DNA of 23,743 nucleotides, from the IMG/VR virus record IMGVR_UViG_3300002519_000008, positions 15,877 to 39,619 of that record, one strand, 5' to 3'. Positions 1-6,769 of this stretch are shown piece by piece. The DNA comes from a virus. Under the pieces are notes generated by a model. It worked only from the letters and a program-made list of their open reading frames with translations. It did no database searches and had not been told where the DNA came from. The position numbers were made by a program, and so were the translations under genes. Each line of letters begins with the position of its first letter. The first letter of the stretch is position 1.

Positions 1-196
1 TATTTAGATGATTAGGATGCATTGCATATGCTTCTGCTTCTTTTGCTTTGCTCTGAAGCCTGGCCAGTGCTTCTAGAGCTCTTTCGAGCATTTCAGTATA
101 GCTCTCCCCCAGCTCTGCATATGTTCTTGATGGTGTGTTAAATAGACTGAATTCTAAAATGTTATGGACTGTTTCAGCATCATTGACGATTGTCAT
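1..196 (-). CDS. Hypothetical protein, 3' end beyond the window
   Basis: An open frame starts at an ATG at 196-194 and runs off the left edge after about 65 codons, so only the N-terminal part is seen. A GGAGGG SD lies 8 nt upstream and overlaps the stop codon of the preceding gene, which indicates translational coupling. The residues from about 25 onward are rich in Ala, Glu, Leu, Arg and Lys (for example YTEMLERALEALARLQ) and should form a long helix or coiled coil. I do not recognise the family. Composition is close to 50% G+C, like its upstream neighbours and unlike the AT-rich head genes. Confidence 0.7.
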   Translation of the reverse strand, partial: MTIVNDAETVHNILEFSLFNTPSRTYAELGESYTEMLERALEALARLQSKAKEAEAYAMHPNHLN

Positions 197-200
197 CACT

Positions 201-671
201 TCAACCCTCCACGAACAATGGAATTTGTTTGTCTGGGTAGTTCTTCAAGAACTCTTTACCAACCCCAACTGAATGGGGGTTCAGCCAGGAGTCGTTCCGA
301 ATCCACCTGCCCTTTTCAAACTGAGAGATTTCAATCAGTGATGCATGTTCATTGAGTGTGAAGATGTAGGTGAAGTTGTGCGTCATATAGAAAATTGAGT
401 TGCCATCAGCTGTCCAGGCGATCATGTTCTTTAGGATGTCATTCTCACAATACTCTGTGAAGCTCATCCCCAGGCCACCTTCAAGCCCTCCGTCTTCTAC
501 ATTAGACCGATAGCACTCATGCTCTTCGAAAGTGAGTTCGCTCGGTGTCGTGAAGATCATTGCCAGTGTTTCGGCCTTCTGGAACATTGCCTTGGGAAGG
601 TTGTCTTCCATTTCCATCCTCCTTACTGCCTCTTCACCATCTGTGTAGGAAGTTCGGTGGCCTTCATTCAT
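201..671 (-). CDS. Hypothetical protein, 156 aa
   Basis: The reading frame is complete, and its ATG overlaps the TGA of the upstream 50-aa gene in the classic ATGA arrangement. The next gene's SD overlaps its own stop, so it sits in the middle of a coupled operon led by the AAA ATPase. The product is acidic in its first half (EEAVRRMEMEDNL, SELTFEEHECY). It has alternating hydrophobic and aromatic strands in the second half (NSIFYMTHNFTYIFTLN), which suggests a small alpha/beta domain. There is no signal peptide or membrane segment. No family was recognised. Its position in a promoter-proximal, higher-GC block suggests an early-expressed accessory function, which is inference. Confidence 0.75.
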   Translation of the reverse strand: MNEGHRTSYTDGEEAVRRMEMEDNLPKAMFQKAETLAMIFTTPSELTFEEHECYRSNVEDGGLEGGLGMSFTEYCENDILKNMIAWTADGNSIFYMTHNFTYIFTLNEHASLIEISQFEKGRWIRNDSWLNPHSVGVGKEFLKNYPDKQIPLFVEG

Positions 672-820
672 CGAGCGTTCCTCTCCTTCAGAGCCCGCAC
701 GTTCCTGGTCAGTTCTTCCTGGAGCTCATTGATCTTGACCCCAACGCTGCTGTCGTAGCGGTTCTCCCTGAGTGCCTTGAGCTCGTCGCGGATTTCGGTG
801 ATCCTTTCGATGGTTCCCAT
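668..820 (-). CDS. Small helical protein, 50 aa
   Basis: This short gene starts at the ATG at 820-818 behind AAGGAG with 6-nt spacing. It ends in a TGA that shares ATGA with the start of the next gene. The translated product starts MGTIERITEIRDELKALREN and ends ALKERNAR. It is nearly all charged and leucine-rich helix, so it is probably a short coiled coil. Strong SD, tight coupling on the 3' side, and codon usage like its neighbours (CTC, ATC, GAG) support a real gene. Function is unknown; a small subunit or adaptor for a neighbouring protein is possible but unproven. Confidence 0.75.
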   Translation of the reverse strand: MGTIERITEIRDELKALRENRYDSSVGVKINELQEELTRNVRALKERNAR

Positions 821-844
821 TTGTTTCTCCTTTTGCTTGGTTGA

Positions 845-1738
845 CTACCGGGTGATCATGTAGGAAGCCAGTTCTTTCCAGTTGTTGTCGACATGCATCC
901 GAATCTTCAAACCCCTGAGGAAGGTGCGGAGGCTGAAGTCAAAGGCCTCCTTTTGCTTCTCAATCATCAGGTCAAGGACATCGGTCTTCTGTTCGATGGT
1001 GGCATTCTCAGGACCCAGGTCACCCAGGATCTGTCGGATTCGCTCAATTCGGTCCTCGATGGACATGGAGACGTCGATCAAGATGGACCTACTGATGAGA
1101 GCATCATTCATCTTCTCAGCAGGGTAGTTGGAGATGAATATCACCTGGCCGGTGAACTCGAAGTTCGTGGGAAGATCAGAAGCCTTCTCGGTTCGGTAAT
1201 GGATGACTCTGCGATCGTAGGAGTCCAAAGCAGCCTTGAGGATATTGAGAGCCACAGCATCCTTGAGGACGGAGTCACAGTCATCGAAGATGACCAGTTT
1301 GTTGTGGAACTCATACAGGATGCGATACATCGACTTCGGAGTGGTGAATCCCTTGATCACGATGTAGTCAACCCCTTCGGTCATTTCGGAGGCCTTGATG
1401 ACATCCAAAACCGTGTGGGATTTGCCAGTTCCTGAGTCACCAGTGATGATCAGTGAGGGAGTGTTCTTCTCAACGACCAACCTGGTCAGTTGCTCCATGA
1501 ACTCGAACCGCTTGCCAATCTCATATTCTGACTGCTTGAACTTGGAGGCGCCTTCAACAGAGTCCCCGTCCTCACCGGTTCGGTCCACGTAGTCGGTGAC
1601 TCCCAGCTTCTGTGCGGCCTTGGAGAGGGCCAACCTGGAAGTGCATGCCTCCCGGTTTTTCGAGGACACCAGCTTCTTGCCATTGAATCGGATCAGGTAG
1701 GTTTCGTCAACCTTGACCAGTTCGCCGATTCGTTCCAT
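845..1738 (-). CDS. AAA-type ATPase, 297 aa
   Basis: The ATPase core is visible: Walker A GDSGTGKS at about residues 100-107 and Walker B LVIFDDCD at 148-155. A sensor-1-like Asn lies in FISN near 204, and a candidate arginine finger in ALISRS near 217. About 90 residues precede the core and carry no recognised domain. The C-terminal 70 residues look like the helical lid typical of AAA proteins. Such proteins use ATP hydrolysis to remodel DNA or protein complexes; which process this one serves cannot be told. An AGGAGG SD sits 7 nt upstream of the ATG. It is the first gene of the leftward operon, 53 nt downstream of a T4-early-like promoter, so it is probably expressed early. Confidence 0.85.
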   Translation of the reverse strand: MERIGELVKVDETYLIRFNGKKLVSSKNREACTSRLALSKAAQKLGVTDYVDRTGEDGDSVEGASKFKQSEYEIGKRFEFMEQLTRLVVEKNTPSLIITGDSGTGKSHTVLDVIKASEMTEGVDYIVIKGFTTPKSMYRILYEFHNKLVIFDDCDSVLKDAVALNILKAALDSYDRRVIHYRTEKASDLPTNFEFTGQVIFISNYPAEKMNDALISRSILIDVSMSIEDRIERIRQILGDLGPENATIEQKTDVLDLMIEKQKEAFDFSLRTFLRGLKIRMHVDNNWKELASYMITR

Positions 1739-1790
1739 TTGACAACCTCCTTGATTTGGTATGTTTCCGTTCCTTATTTCCTGTAGTTAT

Positions 1791-1819
1791 AATATAACAA
1801 AAATCACCCAATTAGTAAA
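1791..1819 (-). promoter_or_regulatory. Early-type promoter for the leftward operon
   Basis: On the minus strand TTTACT (1819-1814) is followed after exactly 17 nt by TATATT (1796-1791). The -35 is extended as GATTTTGTTTACT. T4 early promoters are known for a GTTTAC-type -35 element read by host sigma70 polymerase. The same hexamers, the same spacing and the same upstream extension occur on the plus strand before the topoisomerase gene. The -10 ends 53 nt upstream of the ATPase start codon. Confidence 0.65.
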
Positions 1820-2305
1820 CAAAATCACAAAATAATCACAAACTTTTATGTTTTTTATGTAAGTCAAACACTACTATGGACTTAGTTTAAGTATAACAGT
1901 TTGTTATGGCTATTCCTTTATATTACGCGCTAGCTAGAACCCCCTAAGACTCATTCGTTGGTCTCCATCTATATAATTACCCAGGAGGTTCAGTCTTATG
2001 ATATGTCACTCTAAGTGTATATAATACAACATATTAGAGACCTCTTTTTATGAAGAATAGGTGTTCTCTACACCGTGCTGGCTTATATTTATTATGGTAT
2101 ATGTCCTTGCTATCAAAGGACTTAGATCTCATAAGAAGTGTATACTAGACAAGGCAAAGAGGGCATGTAGACTCAGATCCAACCCTAGCCTAGGGGGTCT
2201 AGAGTGTTATAGTACTTGATACTACTTGATAACATGTCATCCACATCCACGGGATCCTATAGCACTTGATATCACTTGATATAAATATAAAATTTTGAGA
2301 TTTTG
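1820..2305. other. Non-coding control region between divergent early promoters
   Basis: About 490 nt hold no credible gene on either strand. Visible elements are a perfect ATAACA-GTT-TGTTAT inverted repeat (1893-1907) and a hairpin with a TTCG loop and one mismatch (1947-1964). There is also a perfect GGTGT/ACACC hairpin with a 5-nt loop (2060-2074), a CCCTAG-C-CTAGGG palindrome (2183-2195), and two occurrences of GGACTTAG. The ACTTGAT repeats lie at its right end. I saw no tRNA. It could be an operator cluster, a replication origin or a source of small RNA; sequence alone does not decide. Confidence 0.6.
2208..2281 (+). repeat. Two 24-bp direct repeats carrying phased ACTTGAT motifs
   Basis: Copies at 2208-2231 and 2258-2281 match at 21 of 24 positions and start exactly 50 bp apart. 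Each contains two ACTTGAT heptamers, at 2214-2220 and 2224-2230, then 2264-2270 and 2274-2280. The motif spacings are 10, 40 and 10 bp, so all four lie on about the same face of the helix. They end 25 bp before the -35 of the rightward promoter, which suits binding sites for a cooperative regulator; origin iterons are an alternative. Confidence 0.75.
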
Positions 2306-2334
2306 TTTACTATTGGTTCGATATTGATTATATT
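2306..2334 (+). promoter_or_regulatory. Early-type promoter for the topoisomerase gene
   Basis: TTTACT (2306-2311), 17 nt, then TATATT (2329-2334). The -35 is preceded by GAGATTTTG, nearly identical to the divergent promoter at 1791-1819. The -10 ends 27 nt before the ATG, leaving a short leader that contains the AAAGGAGG ribosome-binding site. The GTTTACT core fits the known T4 early-promoter style. Confidence 0.65.
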
Positions 2335-2361
2335 AGCTATGTTCAAAGGAGGTAATACAAG

Positions 2362-3279
2362 ATGATTGAACTCAAATTCAATGGAAGACACACTCTGTTC
2401 TTTGCCAAACTTGGCGGAAGGATCAAGCAGAAAGACGCCAAAGCTGGGAAATTCAACAGAGTAGGCAAATTGGCTACACATTGGAATGAGATTGAACCCA
2501 GGCTTTATGCTGAACTTGAAAAAGGTTCACAGGAAGCCTTTGCTTGTCTTTTGATGTCGAAGCATGGACTCAGGATTGGGAATGAAGATTCAGCCGGTGG
2601 CTATGTCAGCAAGGTGAAGGGATTCGAAGGAGAGACTGTTTCCACTTACGGAACGAGCACTCTCCTCAAGAGCCATGTTGAAGTGACTGGCAAGACACTG
2701 ACTCTAGACTTCGTTGGAAAGAAGCTTGTAGAACAGAACATTGTAATCACCGATCCGTTGATGGTCAAGTTCGGAGCCAAGTTTCTGAACGATTCCACTA
2801 CTGATCGTTGGTTGAATATCACATCAGCTTCTGTCAAGAAGTTCATGAACAAGAAGATTGATAGAAGGCTGACAATCAAAGACTTTCGAACCTTCTGTGC
2901 AAATTGTATTGCTTGGAAGATCTATGAAGACTCTGTAAAGCCCAATGAAATTCCGAATACGAAAGGAGAGCTCAACAAGGAAATCAAGGTGGTCCTTGAA
3001 GAGACTGCTGAAGTATTGGGAAACACTGCCGGAATATGCAAATCAGCATATGTGTCACCTGAATTTTTAGAACACATCAGAGAAGCCCGAAGTTCGATCA
3101 TTCAGGGCAAGACTGATGAACGAGCAAAGAAGAAGATCGAAAGAGAAGACAAGTGGAAGAAGATGAATGAAGAGAGAGTTGCCAAAGGTCTTTCAAAGAA
3201 GTACAAGAAGAGGAAGAAGAGAGTCACAAAGGGAAAGAGCAATGACAAACAGTCAGATGCCACAGAGAGAGTTGAGTGA
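2362..3279 (+). CDS. DNA topoisomerase, type IB
   Basis: Type IB topoisomerases relax supercoils through a 3'-phosphotyrosyl link. The catalytic set can be read off: Arg71 in HGLRIGNE, Lys120 or 121 in DFVGKK (beta-hairpin Lys), Arg176 in TIKDFRTF, and Tyr230 in ICKSAYVSP. Asn221 (LGNT) stands where vaccinia virus has His, as in bacterial enzymes of this family. The spacing between the first Arg and Lys is longer than in vaccinia, implying a loop insertion near residues 76-96. The last 50 residues form a Lys/Arg-rich tail that could bind DNA. The SD is AAAGGAGG. It is the first gene of the rightward early transcript. T4 itself uses a type II topoisomerase, so a type IB enzyme here is notable. 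Confidence in the family is high. Confidence 0.9.
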   Translation: MIELKFNGRHTLFFAKLGGRIKQKDAKAGKFNRVGKLATHWNEIEPRLYAELEKGSQEAFACLLMSKHGLRIGNEDSAGGYVSKVKGFEGETVSTYGTSTLLKSHVEVTGKTLTLDFVGKKLVEQNIVITDPLMVKFGAKFLNDSTTDRWLNITSASVKKFMNKKIDRRLTIKDFRTFCANCIAWKIYEDSVKPNEIPNTKGELNKEIKVVLEETAEVLGNTAGICKSAYVSPEFLEHIREARSSIIQGKTDERAKKKIEREDKWKKMNEERVAKGLSKKYKKRKKRVTKGKSNDKQSDATERVE

Positions 3280-3382
3280 CGAGGATTTGTTAGCTGAATA
3301 CAGTCAATTTCTAGTTCGACACAAGCGCCCTCATCCAATACCAGCATTGTCGAAAGATGTTCTAAAGGGTCTTCGTGGGTGA
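3242..3382 (+). CDS. Small hypothetical protein, 46 aa
   Basis: The frame starts at an ATG at 3242, inside the 3' end of the topoisomerase gene (38-nt overlap, different frame), preceded by AAAGGGAAAGAG. The product begins MTNSQMPQRELSDEDLLAEY and ends DVLKGLRG. The acidic helix followed by a His/Arg/Pro stretch (RHKRPHPIPALS) looks like real protein rather than shadow. A longer frame extends upstream to 3167 but would be antisense-like low-complexity Arg/Glu, so the internal start is preferred. It is co-transcribed with the topoisomerase. Function unknown; a short linear adaptor or inhibitor is possible. Confidence 0.55.
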   Translation: MTNSQMPQRELSDEDLLAEYSQFLVRHKRPHPIPALSKDVLKGLRG

Positions 3383-3426
3383 TCGCTGCTGACAGAGTTA
3401 GGAAAGGTATAGATACTTACCCCATC

Positions 3427-3651
3427 CTATAAGCCTTCACCAGGTGAAGGCCAGCCTATAAACTTACTAGCTGCTACATGTCTTGCATTTCCATCTGGCT
3501 CACTTCTAAGCTCTGTCATTCGCTCACCCCAATACTCTCCTGTTTCATTTTGAAACATTGGATCGCCAACAGGTGCAAATCGCCACTTTCGCAGTAGTTG
3601 TTCGTAACTTAAAGAATCGATATGATTCTTGTTTTCTTCAGTTAGTTTCAT
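3427..3651 (-). CDS. Conserved hypothetical phage protein, 74 aa
   Basis: The ATG at 3651 lies 7 nt after a GGAG SD. The product has a helix (SYEQLLRKWRFAPVGD) followed by a Gly/aromatic loop (FQNETGEYWGERM) and ends in ASKFIGWPSPGEG. From memory, short phage proteins with an LLRKWRFAPxGDPMFQ-type motif are widespread and of unknown function; I did not verify this by search. It lies just downstream of the capsid gene's terminator and converges on the small plus-strand gene with a 44-nt gap. It therefore either relies on read-through or has its own promoter (TATTATAC lies upstream without a clear -35). Confidence 0.8.
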   Translation of the reverse strand: MKLTEENKNHIDSLSYEQLLRKWRFAPVGDPMFQNETGEYWGERMTELRSEPDGNARHVAASKFIGWPSPGEGL

Positions 3652-3676
3652 TGTGATTCTCCATATTCTAGTATAA

Positions 3677-3707
3677 TAAAAAAGAGCCAGCTTTTAAACT
3701 GGCTCTT
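3677..3707 (-). terminator. Rho-independent terminator after the major capsid gene
   Basis: On the minus strand a perfect 9-bp stem AAGAGCCAG/CTGGCTCTT closes an 8-nt loop, and its 3' arm runs into a six-T tract. It starts 31 nt past the capsid stop codon. The strong stem and T-run fit an intrinsic terminator that ends the highly expressed head transcript. Confidence 0.9.
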
Positions 3708-3737
3708 AATTTATTTATGTTACTGTTGTTACATTAC

Positions 3738-5498
3738 TTATGAACTTGATACAGATGCAGGTTCACCGATTATGTGCAAGTCTGATACAACGACCTTTCC
3801 ATAATATTCTGGCCTGACCATTTGAGTAGCAGCTCTATGCATAACACCCTTTCTTGGAGTGAAGTCATCCGGCTCAAAGATTGTAGGTGTTACAACAAGA
3901 GGTACATATGGTGCATATACAAATCCGGAATCAAGGAAGCCAGCTCCCTTATATCCAACAAGGATCTTATCAACTGGGAAGTACGGATCTTTGTAGATAG
4001 TAAACCTATTTGTCAATGTACCAATCTTTTCAATTCCTAAGCTGTACTGTACTTCTGTTGGATCAAATACTGCATTAGGTTTGAATGTTGCAATAGCCTC
4101 GATAACTGAACTAATTTCAGGTGATGTCACCATCCAGTTAGCACCAGATCTCAAGTTTCTCTTATGAATTTCATTACTTACCACGATGATTGTCTCACCA
4201 AGAGTCTGGTACCAATCCTGTTGTGTTCCGTGGAAAGACTGATATGTATAAGACGTCGTAGGCGTGATAGTTTGTACATTATCATTAATCACCCACTTGA
4301 CATAACGACCGATAGCTCTTGACCATGCAGCCTTGACAGCAGCACCGTTAAGAAGTTGTGCCAAAATGTCACGATCGATTTCAGTTGAGATGACTTCAGA
4401 TAGAATTGTAGTCAATTCGACTTCAGCATCCAAAGCGTGATATGCGTTCAAGTCCTGAGCCAACTCGGGTGTCCATGTAGCTTTCAATTTTCTTGTCTGC
4501 GCTGTTACAGCCACTGAACTAACTGACAAGTTAATTTCTGGAATAGCACTTGTTGACTCAAAGTCACCAAGATTATTCGTTCCATTGTCTACACTAACAC
4601 TAGTTCTTGCAGATCCTACTAGACGTGCAGCTGTTACAGATGCTGCAGACCATGTAACGTCGATAGTTCCAAGTTCCGAACAGAAACACTGGATAAGACT
4701 ACCTGTTACATAAGTCATTGTATGGTCAAATGTTCCCCAATAGTGACCACCTGATACGGAGTGAAGAGCACTTAATGATCTAAACGTTTTAGATCCATCA
4801 AAGTTCAACTCACCATATCTCTGGATTCTTATGTGATGTAGATCAGCAAGATCGGTTGATGCAGAAGCACTGAGTGTAAAGTTATATCCAGATACTGTTG
4901 CGCCCCCAAGAAGCTGTGATGTAGCTGTAACACCCGAATATGCAGGAGCAGTTGAGCCATCATCGATGACAAACTGTCTCATTGAATATCCAGACTGCAT
5001 GTTGTAATAGCCACCAGAAGCTGCTTGCTCACCAACACCATCTAACTGCGGATTATTGTTAGGTGGAGCATTGTCCAGGTTGCCATAAACAGACCCACCA
5101 CTTGTCATACCGTTCTTATTTCTATCCCACTTGAAGTCTAGATAGAATAGTAATCCTGAAGGTAAGCTCATAGGTTGTACTGATACAATCTCATTAGCAA
5201 GAAGCTGTCCAAATACTCTACGTACCAACGGAAATGCTATCTTATTATAGTTAGCAACGTTACCAGTTTGTGTAGCCTCTGATAGTTGCATGCTTCTAAG
5301 ATATGCAGCTTGGTTTTCAAGTAGTCTAGCAACAACGCCCTTCTTACCAACGTATCCGTATGAACCATCCTCTTTCAACTTCTTCAATAAACCTGTTCTT
5401 TCCCATTTTTCGACAAGACGTTTGAGTTCTTTCTTTCTATTCACGACCTCGTAGTCTTTTGTCATTTCTTGGATGATATCCATTTCTTTGTCTCCCAT
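3738..5498 (-). CDS. Major capsid protein, T4 gp23 type
   Basis: The main shell protein of a T4-type head. Segments recognisable against T4 gp23 are VRRVFGQLLANEIVSVQPM (T4 has MVRRAIPNLIAFDICGVQPM), the RKLKATWTPELAQDLNAYHA stretch, and a C-terminal VGYKGAGFLDSGFVYAPYVP. Length is 586 aa against 521 in T4; the extra length lies mainly in Gly/Ser/Thr-rich segments around residues 130-330. QLSE-AT at residues 71-76 sits where T4 gp23 is cut by the prohead protease (E65-A66), so the mature protein probably starts at Ala75. GGGAG lies 8 nt before a second in-frame ATG (MDIIQE), a possible true start five codons in. It follows the scaffold gene by 29 nt and is followed by a strong terminator. Confidence 0.93.
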   Translation of the reverse strand: MGDKEMDIIQEMTKDYEVVNRKKELKRLVEKWERTGLLKKLKEDGSYGYVGKKGVVARLLENQAAYLRSMQLSEATQTGNVANYNKIAFPLVRRVFGQLLANEIVSVQPMSLPSGLLFYLDFKWDRNKNGMTSGGSVYGNLDNAPPNNNPQLDGVGEQAASGGYYNMQSGYSMRQFVIDDGSTAPAYSGVTATSQLLGGATVSGYNFTLSASASTDLADLHHIRIQRYGELNFDGSKTFRSLSALHSVSGGHYWGTFDHTMTYVTGSLIQCFCSELGTIDVTWSAASVTAARLVGSARTSVSVDNGTNNLGDFESTSAIPEINLSVSSVAVTAQTRKLKATWTPELAQDLNAYHALDAEVELTTILSEVISTEIDRDILAQLLNGAAVKAAWSRAIGRYVKWVINDNVQTITPTTSYTYQSFHGTQQDWYQTLGETIIVVSNEIHKRNLRSGANWMVTSPEISSVIEAIATFKPNAVFDPTEVQYSLGIEKIGTLTNRFTIYKDPYFPVDKILVGYKGAGFLDSGFVYAPYVPLVVTPTIFEPDDFTPRKGVMHRAATQMVRPEYYGKVVVSDLHIIGEPASVSSS

Positions 5499-5527
5499 AA
5501 AAATTTATGTTTTTTCTGTTTTTTTTG

Positions 5528-6475
5528 TTACTCTAAGATTCCTGCAAGTTCCTGCATCCTACCATACTCTGTATTTTCATTAAGAGTATTATTAACAGGC
5601 TTGATGGACTTTTTAGGTGCTTTAGATCTATTCTTTGAAGATGTTCTATAAGCTTCACGCAATGCACTGTAAACTCTTCTTACTTCATTTACGCTTTCAC
5701 ATTCGTCAAACTTATTTACTAGTCTATTCTTCTCTCTATCTGTCAATGTGACTTCCCTCATAAGCTTAGTTGCACCGGCAAGTCTTGCATTGAATAGATT
5801 GACCTCGTTAAACTTGTCCTTGAGGCTAGTTACTGCAGTTTCTAGTTTCTTACATCTCTTTGCAAGGACGTTATTTTCTTTCTTAAGTTTAGTTTCTCTC
5901 TTTAGAGAAGCTTCCATTTCGATGTTCTCTAGATCATCGATCTCTTCTTCGTCATCAACAACGATTTCTTCTTCTTCGTCATCTATGCTTTCGATATCTT
6001 CATCGTCATCTTCTACGATCTCAATAACGTCGTCATCGTCGTCAACGTCCATGTCAGTATCTACTTCTATGTCATTTTCGTCGCCCAAGTCCAACTCGTC
6101 ATCGACGTCCTCTTCGAAATCTATTTCCTCTTCGCCTTCCTCTTCCCAATCTTCTTCATCTAGACTAGCCTCGATAACAGCAGGCCCGTCACCTTCATCT
6201 GAAAGATCTTCGCCAGTGTCACCAACAGCTGCTTGATTGTCACCTATTCTCTTTTGCTCGCCATCTTCGTCGTAGTTCCCTGGAGGGTCACCACTACCAC
6301 CGAGCTCTTCATTAATATTCTCTGAAACAATCTTCTTCATTGTAGGTGCCATTGCCTCGGCAAGAGTCTCTCTAGCTAGTTCAAAAGCAGAAGATTTAAC
6401 CTTTCGTGCTGCCTGAACAGCCTCTTCAACGATATCTTTTGCCACTTTCATTCTCCATATTTTAATTATTGACAT
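5528..6475 (-). CDS. Prohead core scaffold protein, T4 gp22-like (acidic)
   Basis: The gene lies directly before the major capsid gene, as gp22 does in T4. The N-terminal 60 residues are helical (VAKDIVEEAVQAARKVKSS). Residues about 110-200 are an extreme Asp/Glu tract (DEEEEIVVDDEEEIDDLEN), followed by a coiled coil and a basic region ending MQELAGILE. Scaffolds of this type fill the prohead and are shredded by the prohead protease; LAE-A and VIE-A sites are present. Start is uncertain: the ATG at 6475 has no SD, the ATG at 6451 has GGAGA too close, and a GTG two codons later has GGAG at 7 nt. A TTTATAATG motif lies about 30 nt upstream. Confidence 0.8.
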   Translation of the reverse strand: MSIIKIWRMKVAKDIVEEAVQAARKVKSSAFELARETLAEAMAPTMKKIVSENINEELGGSGDPPGNYDEDGEQKRIGDNQAAVGDTGEDLSDEGDGPAVIEASLDEEDWEEEGEEEIDFEEDVDDELDLGDENDIEVDTDMDVDDDDDVIEIVEDDDEDIESIDDEEEEIVVDDEEEIDDLENIEMEASLKRETKLKKENNVLAKRCKKLETAVTSLKDKFNEVNLFNARLAGATKLMREVTLTDREKNRLVNKFDECESVNEVRRVYSALREAYRTSSKNRSKAPKKSIKPVNNTLNENTEYGRMQELAGILE

Positions 6476-6502
6476 TTGCAGAACATACGTTACATACTAC
6501 TA

Positions 6503-6517
6503 CCATTATAAATATAT
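6503..6517 (-). promoter_or_regulatory. Candidate late promoter before the scaffold gene
   Basis: The minus strand reads ATATATTTATAATGG, with a consensus TATAAT but no recognisable -35 at 16-18 nt. T4 late promoters also lack a -35 and consist of an AT-rich -10 octamer. The core TTTATAAWG recurs at 12366, 20521 and 21065 before other minus-strand units. Low confidence without transcription data. Confidence 0.35.
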
Positions 6518-6545
6518 TTAACATTGATAAAGATGCAACTTCTTA

Positions 6546-6761
6546 TTAAATTGAAGTTCCATCAGTTAATTTTTTTCTCCTTTTTCTTAGTTTTTTTTGA
6601 TCACTTGGCTTTAGGTAATAATCCCATTTTCTTATCTCTCTGAAACGATCTTCAAATTTTAGTTTCTTTTTAAACCTTCTGAGCAACGACTCTATATTTT
6701 CACCTTCTTTCGCTACAACTTTCAAAGCATTATTTGGTCGTTCCTCTTTGTTTCTTAGCAT
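6546..6761 (-). CDS. rpsU: Ribosomal protein bS21 homologue
   Basis: The 71-aa product matches the layout of bacterial bS21: a basic N-terminus and a short strand, then ESLLRRFKKKLK, REIRKWDYYLKPSDQ and a terminal Lys/Arg helix KKLRKRRKKL. E. coli bS21 has the equivalents ALRRFKRSCEK, EVRRREFYEKPTTE and a basic tail at nearly the same length. bS21 sits at the 30S platform near the anti-SD helix and helps initiation. Some large and marine phages are known to carry bS21. A GGAGG SD with 5-nt spacing overlaps the upstream stop codon, so it is coupled to the previous head-associated gene. Probably incorporated into host ribosomes late in infection; that is inference. Confidence 0.85.
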   Translation of the reverse strand: MLRNKEERPNNALKVVAKEGENIESLLRRFKKKLKFEDRFREIRKWDYYLKPSDQKKLRKRRKKLTDGTSI

Positions 6762-6769
6762 GTATCCTC

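Noticed and set aside
893-1435. 180-codon frame on the plus strand
   Set aside because: Antisense shadow of the AAA ATPase, whose Walker motifs are unambiguous.
1998-2024. 7-codon frame after a perfect AGGAGG in the non-coding block
   Set aside because: Too short to call a gene; SD-like sequence can arise by chance and no transcript evidence exists.
1920-2200. Possible tRNA genes in the control region
   Set aside because: No sequence gives a 7-bp acceptor stem with a proper T-arm on either strand by eye.
5748-6236. 162-codon Ser-rich frame on the plus strand
   Set aside because: It is the reverse complement of the Asp/Glu tract of the scaffold gene; low complexity with no SD.
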